DNA from: Neobacillus sp. YX16
GTDB lineage: Bacteria > Bacillota > Bacilli > Bacillales > Cytobacillaceae
Assembly: GCF_030123505.1 (NCBI RefSeq)
Contig: NZ_CP126115.1
Location: 585,501 to 649,500 of the forward strand
Reading direction: 5' to 3'
Length of the DNA: 64,000 nucleotides
Both the position numbers and the translations under genes were made by a program. Within the stretch, counting starts at the first letter, position 1; every line of letters begins with the position of its first letter. A model generated the notes under the pieces. That model was not told the origin of the DNA. It saw only the letters and a list, made by a program, of their open reading frames with translations, and did no database searches. Below, one piece after another: positions 9,611-19,591 of the stretch.

Positions 9611-10891
9611 ATGAGACATCATACATTCGCAAAAACACCTCCATTAGGCTGGAATAGCTGGGATTGTTACGGTGCAGCCGTTAGGGAAGAGGAAGTAAAA
9701 GGAAACGCTGACTACTTGGCTGAACAATTAAAACCGTTTGGCTGGGAGTATGTAGTGGTAGATATTCAATGGTATGAACCAGGTGCAGTCTCTTCGGTAT
9801 ACCGCCCATTTGTACCATTGGAAATGGATGAGTATTCTAGGTTAATTCCTGCCGTAAACCGGTTTCCTTCTGCAGAAGGAGGTAAAGGGTTCAAATCCTT
9901 AGCTGATTATGTACATAACCTGGGATTAAAATTTGGTATTCACATCATGAGAGGAATTCCGAGGCAGGCAGTTCATGCGAATACACCAATTTTAGGAACA
10001 AATGCTGGGGCAAGAGATATAGCCCATCCAAATTCAATTTGTCCATGGAATACGGATATGTATGGGGTCGATGCATCAAAAGAAGGGGCGCAGGAATATT
10101 ATAATTCCCTTTTCCAATTATACGCAGAATGGGGAGTAGATTTTGTTAAAGTGGATGATATTGCCGCCTCGAGACTTTATCACATTCATAATGAAGAAAT
10201 CGAACTGATTCGAAAAGCAGTTGATCACAGCGGGAGAGATATGGTCCTAAGCCTATCGCCAGGACCAGCACCACTTGAATATGCAGAGACCCTAAAGGCG
10301 AATGCCAACATGTGGAGAATGACGGATGATTTTTGGGATCAGTGGAGCCTGCTCTATGGAATGTTTGAAAGATGTGAAAAATGGGTTGAGCATTCTGCTC
10401 CGGGCCATTGGCCAGACTGTGACATGCTGCCTCTAGGTCATATCGGCATCCGTTCTGTTGATGGAGGCGGCAGTGACCGCTGGACGCGATTCACCAGAGA
10501 TGAACAAGTAACAATGATGACTCTTTGGTCTATTTTCCGCTCGCCGCTGATGTTTGGCGGAGAACTTCGGGACAATGATGAATGGACCCTTTCATTACTT
10601 ACCAATAAAGAAGTATTGGAATTAAATCAAAACAGCCATAGCAAGCGTCTTGTTTACCGTCAAGATGATAGGATTGTCTGGACCGCTAAAGATAGACAGA
10701 ATCATACCTATGCGGCCCTTTTTAATGCAAGTGATGAACCTGCATTGGTACAAGTAACGTTGGAGCAGTTAGGCCTCTCATCCTCAGTATGTATGAGAGA
10801 TGTCTGGAAACAGGAAGAGCTGGGTCATGCCCAAGATTTGATTAGCCAAACACTGCCGTCACATGGATCAATGCTACTTAAGCTTTATTGA
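9611..10891 (+). CDS. Glycoside hydrolase family 27 alpha-galactosidase
   Basis: Predicted to remove alpha-linked galactose from oligosaccharides. The start of the catalytic barrel shows PPLGWNSWDCYG, the GH27/GH36 clan signature. The nucleophile aspartate lies in VDFVKVDD and the acid/base aspartate in WRMTDDFWD. A C-terminal beta domain completes the 426 residues. No signal peptide is seen, so it is probably cytoplasmic. A TTG at 9590 is in frame but precedes the AAAGGAA ribosome binding site, so ATG 9611 is preferred. It is followed after 48 bases by a GH51 gene in the same direction and preceded by a cre-like site. Specificity could also be beta-L-arabinopyranosidase, an activity known among GH27 relatives. 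Confidence 0.87.
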   Translation: MRHHTFAKTPPLGWNSWDCYGAAVREEEVKGNADYLAEQLKPFGWEYVVVDIQWYEPGAVSSVYRPFVPLEMDEYSRLIPAVNRFPSAEGGKGFKSLADYVHNLGLKFGIHIMRGIPRQAVHANTPILGTNAGARDIAHPNSICPWNTDMYGVDASKEGAQEYYNSLFQLYAEWGVDFVKVDDIAASRLYHIHNEEIELIRKAVDHSGRDMVLSLSPGPAPLEYAETLKANANMWRMTDDFWDQWSLLYGMFERCEKWVEHSAPGHWPDCDMLPLGHIGIRSVDGGGSDRWTRFTRDEQVTMMTLWSIFRSPLMFGGELRDNDEWTLSLLTNKEVLELNQNSHSKRLVYRQDDRIVWTAKDRQNHTYAALFNASDEPALVQVTLEQLGLSSSVCMRDVWKQEELGHAQDLISQTLPSHGSMLLKLY

Positions 10892-10939
10892 TTGAATCGT
10901 TTAAATACCTATTACTAGTTCATATGGAGGTTCTTGTTA

Positions 10940-12427
10940 ATGGAAAATAAAGTAATAATCAACTCCGATATCCCAAAAGGAAAGATAAATAAAAATATTT
11001 ATGGACATTTTGCTGAGCACCTTGGGAGATGTATCTATGAGGGGATTTGGGTGGGGGAGAATTCTTCCATTCCAAATACAAAAGGAATTCGTAACGATGT
11101 GTTAGCGGCATTGAAGAATATTAATGTCCCTGTGCTTCGATGGCCGGGCGGCTGCTTTGCGGATGAATACCATTGGAAGGATGGCGTCGGCCCAAGTGAA
11201 AGTAGGAAACGTATGGTTAACACTCATTGGGGCGGTGTAGTTGAAAATAATCATTTTGGCACACATGAATTTATGCTTTTATGTGAGCTGTTAGCATGTG
11301 AGCCTTATATATGTGGAAACGTCGGAAGTGGAACTGTCCAAGAAATGTCAGAGTGGGTTGAATACATGACTTTTGAAGGAGAGTCTCCAATGGCTAACTG
11401 GCGCCGGGAGAATGGTCAAGACGAGCCTTGGGAATTAACCTATTTTGGTGTCGGGAATGAAAACTGGGGCTGCGGCGGAAACATGCGTCCTGAATATTAT
11501 GCAGACCTATACCGCCAGTATCAAACCTATGTAAGAAACTATGGGAATAACAAAGTTTATAAAATTGCCGGCGGCGCCAATTCTGATGATTATAATTGGA
11601 CAGAAGTACTAATGAAGAATGCCCACTGGTTAATGAATGGATTAAGTCTTCATTATTACACGGTTCCAGGCGAGTCTTGGTCCAATAAAGGATCAGCTGT
11701 CGATTTCCCTGAAGCCGAGTGGTTTCAAACCATGAAAAAGGCCCTTCATATGGATGAATTAGTAACGAAACATAGCACCATTATGGACAAATATGATCCA
11801 CAAAAACGCGTTGGATTGATTATCGATGAGTGGGGGACATGGTTTAACGTTGAGCCGGGAACAAATCCAGGATTCCTATATCAACAAAACACCATCCGCG
11901 ATGCATTGGTTGCAGGTTTACACTTTAACATCTTCCACCACCACTGTGAGCGTGTACAAATGACGAATATTGCTCAAACGGTCAATGTGCTGCAAGCCAT
12001 GATTTTAACAGAGGGTGAAAAAATGATTCTTACACCAACTTATCATGTGTTTGACATGTACAAGGTCCATCAGGATGCTGAGCTATTAGCGGTTGAATCT
12101 TCATTTGGCACTTATGAGTACAACGGAGAGGCTGTACCACAAGTAAGTGTATCGGCATCTAAGAATGCCGAAGGAAAAGTTCATATCAGTCTTTGTAATA
12201 TTGATCCTACTAACAAAGCGGTATTAGATATTGACCTTCGTGGGATTAATGCTGCAGATACAAAAGTTTCAGGAACTATCCTCACCGCTGATACGATGAA
12301 TGCTCATAATACATTTGAGCAGCCTGATGTCGTAAAACCAACAGAATTTACTAGTGTAACAGTTGAAAAGAACAAATTGACTATTAATCTTCCAGCCATG
12401 TCTGTTGTTACAATCGTTTTAGAGTAG
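10940..12427 (+). CDS. abfA: GH51 alpha-L-arabinofuranosidase
   Basis: Releases alpha-L-arabinofuranose from arabinan, arabinoxylan or arabinogalactan oligomers in the cytoplasm. The family hallmarks are clear: [13 protein letters not shown] near residue 70, acid/base E174 in FGVGNENWG and nucleophile E297 in LIIDEWGTW. Length (495 residues) is typical for intracellular bacterial GH51, and there is no signal peptide. TTG at 10934 is in frame six bases earlier, but ATG at 10940 has the better distance from TGGAGG. It forms an apparent two-gene unit with the GH27 gene and ends at a strong hairpin shared with the convergent AraC gene. Confidence 0.93.
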   Translation: MENKVIINSDIPKGKINKNIYGHFAEHLGRCIYEGIWVGENSSIPNTKGIRNDVLAALKNINVPVLRWPGGCFADEYHWKDGVGPSESRKRMVNTHWGGVVENNHFGTHEFMLLCELLACEPYICGNVGSGTVQEMSEWVEYMTFEGESPMANWRRENGQDEPWELTYFGVGNENWGCGGNMRPEYYADLYRQYQTYVRNYGNNKVYKIAGGANSDDYNWTEVLMKNAHWLMNGLSLHYYTVPGESWSNKGSAVDFPEAEWFQTMKKALHMDELVTKHSTIMDKYDPQKRVGLIIDEWGTWFNVEPGTNPGFLYQQNTIRDALVAGLHFNIFHHHCERVQMTNIAQTVNVLQAMILTEGEKMILTPTYHVFDMYKVHQDAELLAVESSFGTYEYNGEAVPQVSVSASKNAEGKVHISLCNIDPTNKAVLDIDLRGINAADTKVSGTILTADTMNAHNTFEQPDVVKPTEFTSVTVEKNKLTINLPAMSVVTIVLE

Positions 12428-12466
12428 GTTTGGTTTTCCTATTGCCAAAAAATATAACGCAAGAAG

Positions 12467-12505
12467 TCGGGCAAAGTCTTTAAGATAAAGACTTTGCCCG
12501 ATTTT
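12467..12505. terminator. Bidirectional terminator between abfA and the AraC regulator
   Basis: A perfect 15-bp stem (TCGGGCAAAGTCTTT with its complement) around a five-base loop is followed by TTTT on the plus strand and has AAGAAG on the other side. It lies between convergent genes. Confidence 0.85.
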
Positions 12506-12542
12506 GGTAAAATCTAAAGATCTTTTCAGGTAGTGGGTTTCC

Positions 12543-13418
12543 TTACAGAATGTTCCCAACATATTGTTTTCGAAATTGACTGGGTGATAGTTTTTCTAGT
12601 TTTTTAAAGACCCTGCTAAAATATGCAGACTGGGTGAATCCGCAAACTTCTGAAATTCTATCCGTACTCCAATCTGTTGAAAGCAGCAGAATCTTAGCTT
12701 GGTCTATACGAATTTTATTAATATATTCAATCGGCGTACAGCCAAAAGCCTGGATCATACATCTTGCAATATGATTAGGATGGAACCTGAGGGCATGGCC
12801 AAGATCTTCGTAAGTGACCCTTTGGGCATAATTTTTCCTCAAATAGACAGCAGCTTTTTCTGCGACTGCAAATGCAGGCATAGAGTTTGCTAACTTCATA
12901 TGTGTTGAAAGCTCCTGAAGTAATTGTTGAAAGAGAATTTGACGCTGCCATTCGCCAGTGTAGATTGACTCATCTTCAGAAGAAATAATTTTCGAGCATA
13001 GATGTTCGATTGTTTCCCAATTTGATAATTTACAATACTGAGGCAGTGTAATTCCGAAAGGATTTTCAACAAAAGCGTTTCTCCGCTCTCCAGTTGCTTT
13101 TTCATCATATTGGAAGGGTTTAGATGTCGTTAGGTCCTGCCAGCCTTTGGAAGCAGTGAAATGAAACCAAAAAAAGTGAGTAATTTGGTCACAGGGTGAG
13201 ATAGAAAAATGGTGCCGGTCGGGGTAGAGGATTAGTGTATCCCCGCTGCTAACCTGGAATTGTTGCTCATCTTCACCCATGTGCAATCGTCCTTCTGTGA
13301 CAACTAACAAATCAAAAACACCAATCTTGTTACGATTTATATGTGATTGCCCAATTTCAAATGTATTTTGACCAGCAGCAAGCAAAGTCGGCAGGGGAGG
13401 GGCAAATAATTGAAGCAT
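12543..13418 (-). CDS. AraC-family transcriptional regulator with cupin sensor
   Basis: One-component regulator of 291 residues. The N-terminal 150 residues form an AraC-type cupin with the pattern VSSGDTLILYPDRHHF. The C-terminal 100 residues carry the double helix-turn-helix (YEDLGHALRFHPNHIARCMI and [16 protein letters not shown]). AAAGGAGAT precedes the start codon at 13418. The gene converges on the GH27/GH51 pair and diverges from an ABC exporter operon, so it may control either. The sugar it senses is not evident, though arabinose or galactose would fit the neighbourhood. Confidence 0.88.
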   Translation of the reverse strand: MLQLFAPPLPTLLAAGQNTFEIGQSHINRNKIGVFDLLVVTEGRLHMGEDEQQFQVSSGDTLILYPDRHHFSISPCDQITHFFWFHFTASKGWQDLTTSKPFQYDEKATGERRNAFVENPFGITLPQYCKLSNWETIEHLCSKIISSEDESIYTGEWQRQILFQQLLQELSTHMKLANSMPAFAVAEKAAVYLRKNYAQRVTYEDLGHALRFHPNHIARCMIQAFGCTPIEYINKIRIDQAKILLLSTDWSTDRISEVCGFTQSAYFSRVFKKLEKLSPSQFRKQYVGNIL

Positions 13419-13621
13419 TTCTATCTCCTTTTATGTTAGGATTGTGCAAATTTTTGTTATGATTTTGTATTTTATTCTTTAATTATAACCATATAATAGG
13501 TTCATAAATGTTTTATTTTTGTTACTAGGGTAAAAGAATTAAAGTTAAATATAAATACATATAAGGGGAGTTACGATAATAATATGTATTTATGTTTAAG
13601 CATCGGGGAGGGATTTAGTGA

Positions 13622-15394
13622 ATGATGCAAAGCATGCGCTGGGTTTGGGGGTATATAAGGAATTTTCGAATAAGGTTATTTTGCGGCCTTTTTCTAGCAT
13701 TAGTGGTTTCTGTGTTAAACATGCTTAACCCCTATTTTGCTGGGAAAATCGTTGATAAGGTTATTTATGGCCAAGAGAATGAACGTTTATGGATTTTTTT
13801 AGGTTCAATGATTGGCATAACCGTCATTAAGACAGTCGTTCGCTATAATTATCAGTTAATGTTCGAACGAGTTTCCCAAAGTGTCATCTTCACCATACGG
13901 GAAAAATTATATGACACACTGAACCAATTAGATTTCAGGTTTTTCGATCAGACAAAAACAGGAGATATCATGGCACGAATGACAGGGGATTTAGAAGCTG
14001 TCAGGCATTTTACTGCGTGGACAATTTACATGATATTTGAGAATATTACGATCCTGCTATTTGCCATTGGGTTTATGTTCTATATTCACCCGCCGTTAGC
14101 TTTAGCTATGCTTGCGGTTACACCGATTATTGGATTCTTTGCCATGCGTTTATCCTTTACGGTCAAACCAACGTTTTCAGCCATTAGGGGACAGTTTGCG
14201 AGGTTAAATTCAGTTGTGCAGGAAAACATTAGCGGAAATCGAGTCGTAAAGGCCTTTGCTAAGGAAGGGTACGAAATTGAAAAGTTTTCAAAAGAAAATG
14301 AAGCCTTCAAGGAGAAGAATCTTGCCTCCTCGAAAGTCTGGGAAAAATATTTGCCTATTCTCGATTCACTTGCAGGTGTATTAACAGTGGTAATGATCGT
14401 AGTTGGAGGATACATGGTCATTAATCAGTCCCTGACTATGGGTGAGTTGGTCACGTTTAATTCATTAATTTGGGCATTAAATAATCCAATGCGAATGGCT
14501 GGGTGGTTACTTAATGATGTCCAAAGGTTTGTTGCCTCGGCTGAAAAAGTGGAAGAATTATTAAATACAGAACCAGAAATAAAGAATGAAACAAAAAGGT
14601 ACAATGTTAAGCAATTCAAAGGTATTGTGGAATTTGACCAAGTTTCCTTTAGTTATGGGGACGAACAAGTATTGAATGATATAAGCTTCAAGATTAGACA
14701 GGGACAAACGGTAGGCATTATCGGTCCTACTGGGGCCGGTAAATCGACATTAGTCAATCTTCTTAGCAGGTTTTATGACGCTTCCAAAGGGGAAGTAAGA
14801 TTGGATGGACTTAATGTAAGAGATTGGGATATTCATAAATTGAGAAATAGCATGGCTACAGTTATGCAGGATATATTTCTTTTTTCAGATACGATTGAAG
14901 GAAATATAGCTTATGGGAATCCAAATGCCTCCGTCCATGCTGTTCAAGCCGCGGCTAAAATGGCAGAAGCAGATGATTTTATTTCAAAGCTGCCAGAGGG
15001 GTACGATACTATTATTGGAGAACGGGGAGTAGGTCTTTCCGGAGGACAGCGGCAACGGATTGCATTAGCGCGGGCGATATTAAAAGATCCATCCATCTTA
15101 ATTTTGGACGATACAACATCCGCGTTGGATATGGAAACTGAGATGCGCATCCAAAGAACCTTAAAATCATTTCTAAAGGAAAAAACCTGTTTTATTATTG
15201 CTCATCGTATTTCTTCAGTAAAGGATGCAGATTTAATTCTTGTAATGGAAAATGGCACAATCATTGAAAGAGGGAATCATAAAGAATTGCTTGCGAAAAA
15301 AGGGAGTTACTTTAAAGTGTTTAAAAATCAAGTTGGAAATTTTGATGGTGTGCATGACCTTGAGGAGGTGAACTATCTCAATGGCTCGCAATAA
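13622..15394 (+). CDS. Heterodimeric ABC exporter subunit with degenerate Walker B
   Basis: Half-transporter with a six-helix type I exporter membrane domain (residues 1-310) and a C-terminal ATPase domain. Walker A is GPTGAGKST, the signature is a canonical LSGGQRQ and the H-loop is IAHR. The catalytic glutamate after Walker B is replaced by aspartate (LILDDTTSALD). In well-studied heterodimeric exporters such as TM287/288 and BmrCD this marks the subunit whose own ATP site is inactive. The gene overlaps the second subunit by 14 bases, so both are probably made together. The transported substrate cannot be deduced. Such pairs export drugs, lipids or peptides. GGGGAGGG lies before ATG 13622. 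Confidence 0.9.
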   Translation: MMQSMRWVWGYIRNFRIRLFCGLFLALVVSVLNMLNPYFAGKIVDKVIYGQENERLWIFLGSMIGITVIKTVVRYNYQLMFERVSQSVIFTIREKLYDTLNQLDFRFFDQTKTGDIMARMTGDLEAVRHFTAWTIYMIFENITILLFAIGFMFYIHPPLALAMLAVTPIIGFFAMRLSFTVKPTFSAIRGQFARLNSVVQENISGNRVVKAFAKEGYEIEKFSKENEAFKEKNLASSKVWEKYLPILDSLAGVLTVVMIVVGGYMVINQSLTMGELVTFNSLIWALNNPMRMAGWLLNDVQRFVASAEKVEELLNTEPEIKNETKRYNVKQFKGIVEFDQVSFSYGDEQVLNDISFKIRQGQTVGIIGPTGAGKSTLVNLLSRFYDASKGEVRLDGLNVRDWDIHKLRNSMATVMQDIFLFSDTIEGNIAYGNPNASVHAVQAAAKMAEADDFISKLPEGYDTIIGERGVGLSGGQRQRIALARAILKDPSILILDDTTSALDMETEMRIQRTLKSFLKEKTCFIIAHRISSVKDADLILVMENGTIIERGNHKELLAKKGSYFKVFKNQVGNFDGVHDLEEVNYLNGSQ

Positions 15395-17162
15395 ATTTGA
15401 TGTGGATGAAGAGTTGGAATCTCCATTTAGTTTTATACAGCTTAAGCGGTTGATGGTTTATTTAAAGCCTTACAAAAAAAAGATCCTATTTACTGTTTTT
15501 ATCATGTTGTTTGCCAGCGGGGCAAACTTAATTGGACCGTATTTAATTAGTAAAGCCATTGACGAGGAAATTCCGGGCAAGGATTTAGGTGGATTAATGG
15601 TTCTTGCAGGTATTTACTTAATTGCCATAATCATCACTGGGATATGTATGAAATATAAAATTAGAATGATGTCCCAGATTGGGCAAAGTGTCATTGTCCA
15701 GATTAGGAAAGACCTGTTCACTCATTTACAAAAGTTATCATTTACCTTCTATGACAGCCGACCGCATGGGAAGATTTTGGTGAGGGTGGTAAACTACGTA
15801 AACTCCTTAAGTGATTTATTATCGAATGGATTAATTAATTTGATTACTGACCTTTTCAGTCTTCTCGTGATTCTAGGTTTTATGTTAGCGATTGATGTTA
15901 AGTTAACTCTTTTGGCGATGATTGGGTTTCCAATCCTTGCAGCCGTTATCCTGCTAATTAAAAATGCCCAGCGGAAAGCATGGCAGGTGTTAAGTAACAA
16001 ACAATCCAACTTGAATGCTTATATTCATGAAAGTATTAATGGCATTAAAGTGACACAAGCTTTTACAAGGGAAGAAGAAAACAAACGAATTTTCAGTGAA
16101 GTATCTGATAGTTATAGAAGCTCGTGGATGAGGGCAGTGAGAATCCAGTTCCTGCTATGGCCATCAATTGAAAACATTTCAGTACTTACGACCTCACTCA
16201 TTTATGTTGTCGGCATCTCTCTTATTGGTGATGGAGTAACAGTTGGAGCATTGGTTGCTTTTGTTGGGTACATAGGAATGTTTTGGGCACCAATAGCGAA
16301 TATCGGGAATTTTTATAATGCTATTATTAATGCCACGGCATATTTAGAAAGAATATTTGAAATGATTGATGAAAAACCGACAGTTAAAGATCTTCCGATT
16401 GCGTCTGAGCTACCTTTAATAAAGGGGAAAGTGGAGTTCAAAGATGTTACGTTTGGATATGAAGAAGGAGAGAAAATCCTTAAAAACATTAATCTAAGTG
16501 TGAATCCTGGTGAAACGATTGCTCTAGTTGGAGCTACAGGTTCAGGAAAGACAACGATAGTCAGTTTACTTAGTCGTTTTTATGATGTAAGCAGCGGCAC
16601 GATTGAAATAGACGGAGTTGATATTCATTCTGTAACCATTGCCTCTCTTAGAAAGCAGATGGGTGTCATGCTTCAGGATCCTTTTATTTTCTCTGGTACG
16701 ATTATGGATAATATCCGTTATGGACGACTTGATGCTACAGATGAAGAAGTGATGGAAGCAGCGAAAGCTGTCCAGGCTCATCCATTTATTAGTGGATTGT
16801 CTGAGGGGTATAAAACAGAGGTAAATGAGAGAGGCACAAGACTTTCTACTGGACAGAGACAGCTGATTTCATTTGCACGAGCGCTTTTGGCTGATCCGAA
16901 GATATTAATTCTTGATGAGGCAACATCATCCATAGATACAGAAACAGAGCTTGCCTTACAAAAAGGACTAGAAACACTGTTAGCAGGGAGAACATCCTTT
17001 ATTATTGCACATCGTCTTTCCACCATACAAAATGCAGACCGTATCCTTGTTATTGATAAAGGCAAAATCATAGAGGAAGGTTCTCATAAAGAATTAATAG
17101 GACAAAAAAGTTACTATTGGAAGCTGCATCAATCACAGTATCAATCCTTAGAAGTGGGATAA
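15381..17162 (+). CDS. Heterodimeric ABC exporter subunit with catalytic Walker B
   Basis: Second half-transporter, 593 residues: six membrane helices followed by an ATPase domain with Walker A GATGSGKTT, an altered signature LSTGQRQ and an intact Walker B with glutamate (LILDEATSSID). The altered signature here and the altered Walker B in the partner complement each other. One composite ATP site is complete (this Walker A/B with the partner's LSGGQ) and the other is degenerate. TGAGGAGGTG lies within the end of the upstream gene. A terminator follows. There is no functional tie to the sugar genes beyond position. Confidence 0.9.
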   Translation: MARNKFDVDEELESPFSFIQLKRLMVYLKPYKKKILFTVFIMLFASGANLIGPYLISKAIDEEIPGKDLGGLMVLAGIYLIAIIITGICMKYKIRMMSQIGQSVIVQIRKDLFTHLQKLSFTFYDSRPHGKILVRVVNYVNSLSDLLSNGLINLITDLFSLLVILGFMLAIDVKLTLLAMIGFPILAAVILLIKNAQRKAWQVLSNKQSNLNAYIHESINGIKVTQAFTREEENKRIFSEVSDSYRSSWMRAVRIQFLLWPSIENISVLTTSLIYVVGISLIGDGVTVGALVAFVGYIGMFWAPIANIGNFYNAIINATAYLERIFEMIDEKPTVKDLPIASELPLIKGKVEFKDVTFGYEEGEKILKNINLSVNPGETIALVGATGSGKTTIVSLLSRFYDVSSGTIEIDGVDIHSVTIASLRKQMGVMLQDPFIFSGTIMDNIRYGRLDATDEEVMEAAKAVQAHPFISGLSEGYKTEVNERGTRLSTGQRQLISFARALLADPKILILDEATSSIDTETELALQKGLETLLAGRTSFIIAHRLSTIQNADRILVIDKGKIIEEGSHKELIGQKSYYWKLHQSQYQSLEVG

Positions 17163-17186
17163 GTCAAAAAAGTAAGAGTGTGAAGT

Positions 17187-17229
17187 AAAGTGACCCAATA
17201 GGGAATTTTCCTTTTGGGTCACTTTCGTT
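17187..17229 (+). terminator. Rho-independent terminator after ABC exporter pair
   Basis: AAAGTGACCCAA pairs perfectly with TTGGGTCACTTT around a 15-base loop. The tail (CGTTT) is poor in T, so part of the T-run is within the stem. Confidence 0.65.
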
Positions 17230-17271
17230 TAAAGCATAGGATGGTCTTTCCTAAAGGAGGAAGCAAGTAAA

Positions 17272-17712
17272 ATGTACAAAGTAATGCTAGTCGACGATGA
17301 TTTTCCAGTAATAGAAATGTTGTCAGAATTAATTGAATGGGAGAAACTGGGAGTGACACTGCATAGTACACACGAAAATGGCAAAAGTGCATTTGAAAAA
17401 GCTTCCGAGGAGATGCCGGATATATTAATTACCGATATCGGTATGCCCCAAATGAATGGGATTGAACTGACTAAACAGTTAAAAGAGATAAATCCGAATT
17501 TACAGGTAGTTATTTTATCCTGCCATACGGAATTTAAATTTGCCAAACAAGCATTAAATCTAAGGGTGCAGGACTATCTAGTTAAAGACATGTTTGATTC
17601 AGAAGAATTTTGCCAAGTAATCAAAAAAATAGTAGAAAACCTGGAGAGAAAAGATAGTCAAAATTTTGTATATATAAATCAAAATACCGTTAATATTTTC
17701 AACTTGCCCTAA
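17272..17712 (+). CDS. Receiver-only response regulator (truncated copy of the 7800 gene)
   Basis: A 146-residue protein consisting of a receiver domain: acidic pocket VDDD, phosphoacceptor D55 in ILITDIGMP and the lysine in DYLVKD are all kept. Over the first 126 residues roughly four in five match the YesN-type regulator at 7800, and both share CTAAAGGAGG before the start. The copy then ends in about 20 unrelated residues and lacks the middle region and the AraC DNA-binding domain. It is therefore a partial gene duplication. It could be a decaying remnant or a working phosphate sink for the kinase at 5984. All catalytic positions are intact, which favours recent origin or retained use. It starts the transcription unit of a heparinase-like gene. 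Confidence 0.75.
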   Translation: MYKVMLVDDDFPVIEMLSELIEWEKLGVTLHSTHENGKSAFEKASEEMPDILITDIGMPQMNGIELTKQLKEINPNLQVVILSCHTEFKFAKQALNLRVQDYLVKDMFDSEEFCQVIKKIVENLERKDSQNFVYINQNTVNIFNLP

Positions 17713-17750
17713 TTTATAATAAAAGGAATTGGATTAGGAGGTAGAAATTT

Positions 17751-19577
17751 TTGCTAACAGCCGGGCTTAAGAGTTTAGTAGGGTCTCAAACTTCTCTATT
17801 GTTTCCTACTAGGGAATCCAAAGTAAATTGGTGGAAAGATATAAGACAAAAACCTGCTTATCAACTGCTTCTTAATGAAATTAGAGATGAAGGGGATAGA
17901 CTTTTAAAAGAAAGCGATCCTGAACTGACGTTTTCTCTGTTCAAAATCTTTGGGGAAACAGGATCCCGCCTAGAATTTGAGAAGATTTATTTCGAAAAGC
18001 GGAGACGACTAACGACCTTTGCAATTATGGTGTTACTTGAACCTGAAAAAGACGAATATTTGGCGGCACTAGAAAACACGATATGGTCCGTTTGCAATGA
18101 ATATTCCTGGTGTCTGCCTGCACATCTACAAAATAGTCCGGAAACATCGGTGGACGTTCATTACTCACTCGATAATCCGGTTAAGAAAGAGTATTCTATT
18201 GATCTATTTGCCGCTGAAACGGCCTTTGCGTTAGCTGAAATAGTAAAACTAACGGAGGATTCTTTAAATCCACAAATTTGTAAGCGCATTTATGAAGAAA
18301 TATATAATAGAATCTTTTTCCCTTTTAAAGAAAAAACCTTTGGCTGGGAGAAACAAACACATAATTGGGCAGCTGTATGTGCGGGATCCATTGGTTGTGC
18401 AGCACTGCATTTAATCCAAGATCAAGATGTACTTGCCATCATTTTAGAACGGGTAATGGACGCAATGGATTCTTACTTAAAAGGTTTCCAGGATGATGGG
18501 ATATGCCTTGAGGGGTACGGTTATTGGGAATATGGTTTTGGGTATTATGTCTATTTTGCAGATTTATTGAAAAAGAAGACAGAAGGAAGGTTGAACCTAT
18601 TCGACTCTGAAAAGGTTCATCAAATTGCTCTTTTTCAACAAAGGACCTTTTTAAATCGGAATCTTGTTGTTAACTTTTCAGACTCACATCCGACCGCTTC
18701 TGTTTTTCTGGGGCTGAGCCATTATTTAAGCAAAATTTATAGTGATTTCGAAGTTCCAGAAACCTATCTTCGTTCTCATTATACGGACGACCATTGCAGC
18801 AGATGGGCTCCAGCAATCCGAAATCTATTGTGGTTTGATGAAGATTCTCTTCCATTACCTTGGAGAAATGGCACCCATTATTCAAAGGATTCGGAATGGT
18901 TTCTTTCGAGGCACATTTGTGAATTGGGAAGTTTTGCATTTGCAGCAAAAGGCGGACATAACGACGAGCCTCATAACCATAACGACATTGGCCACTTCAT
19001 TTTGCAAGGAAATACAGAAGTGTTCTTTAAAGATTTAGGAAGTGGTTTATACAGTAAGGATTACTTTAGTGAAAAACGCTATTCTTTTTTATGTAATGGC
19101 TCCCAAGGACATTCTGTTCCAATAATAAATCACCAATTTCAAAAAGCTGGAGCAGAAAAATCTGCTGACATTCTTCATGTTTCTATAGGAGAAGAGGTTG
19201 ATATCTTTGAAATGGATATTGCAAATGCGTATGAGGTTGAGAGTCTTCAAAGAGTAAAGCGAAGATTTACATGGATAAAAACAAATCAACCAAAACTGAT
19301 ATTGGAAGACGCATATTCTTTTGCTGAGCAGCCAGATTCAATCGTGGAACGGTTCATTACACCTGTATTAGTAATCACAAAGACCAAAGATGGAGTCATT
19401 CTAGAAGGGCAGAATAAAGTAAGAATTTCATATGATACGAGGCAGCTTAAGCTAGAGACAAAATTGATTCCTTTTATCAATCATTTCGGTAAGTCAGAAG
19501 ATATTCTAGCCCTCGACTTTATTGTACTGCACCCTGATAGGGAGTGTAGTGTCGAGTTGGCATTTCAATTTGAATAG
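17751..19577 (+). CDS. Heparinase II/III family protein (putative polysaccharide lyase)
   Basis: A 608-residue protein with an alpha-helical N-terminal half (an alpha/alpha toroid in the family) and a C-terminal beta-sandwich starting at the conserved GGHNDEPHNHNDIGHF stretch, the heparinase II/III-like signature. Family members cleave uronic-acid-containing chains by beta-elimination, producing 4,5-unsaturated sugars. The next gene, a GH88 hydrolase, removes such residues, which supports a lyase role. No signal peptide is visible, so the substrate would be imported oligosaccharides. TTG at 17751 is used, with TAGGAGGT eight bases earlier. The exact polymer is unknown. Confidence 0.75.
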   Translation: MLTAGLKSLVGSQTSLLFPTRESKVNWWKDIRQKPAYQLLLNEIRDEGDRLLKESDPELTFSLFKIFGETGSRLEFEKIYFEKRRRLTTFAIMVLLEPEKDEYLAALENTIWSVCNEYSWCLPAHLQNSPETSVDVHYSLDNPVKKEYSIDLFAAETAFALAEIVKLTEDSLNPQICKRIYEEIYNRIFFPFKEKTFGWEKQTHNWAAVCAGSIGCAALHLIQDQDVLAIILERVMDAMDSYLKGFQDDGICLEGYGYWEYGFGYYVYFADLLKKKTEGRLNLFDSEKVHQIALFQQRTFLNRNLVVNFSDSHPTASVFLGLSHYLSKIYSDFEVPETYLRSHYTDDHCSRWAPAIRNLLWFDEDSLPLPWRNGTHYSKDSEWFLSRHICELGSFAFAAKGGHNDEPHNHNDIGHFILQGNTEVFFKDLGSGLYSKDYFSEKRYSFLCNGSQGHSVPIINHQFQKAGAEKSADILHVSIGEEVDIFEMDIANAYEVESLQRVKRRFTWIKTNQPKLILEDAYSFAEQPDSIVERFITPVLVITKTKDGVILEGQNKVRISYDTRQLKLETKLIPFINHFGKSEDILALDFIVLHPDRECSVELAFQFE

Positions 19578-19591
19578 ACGGGGTGAAGAGA

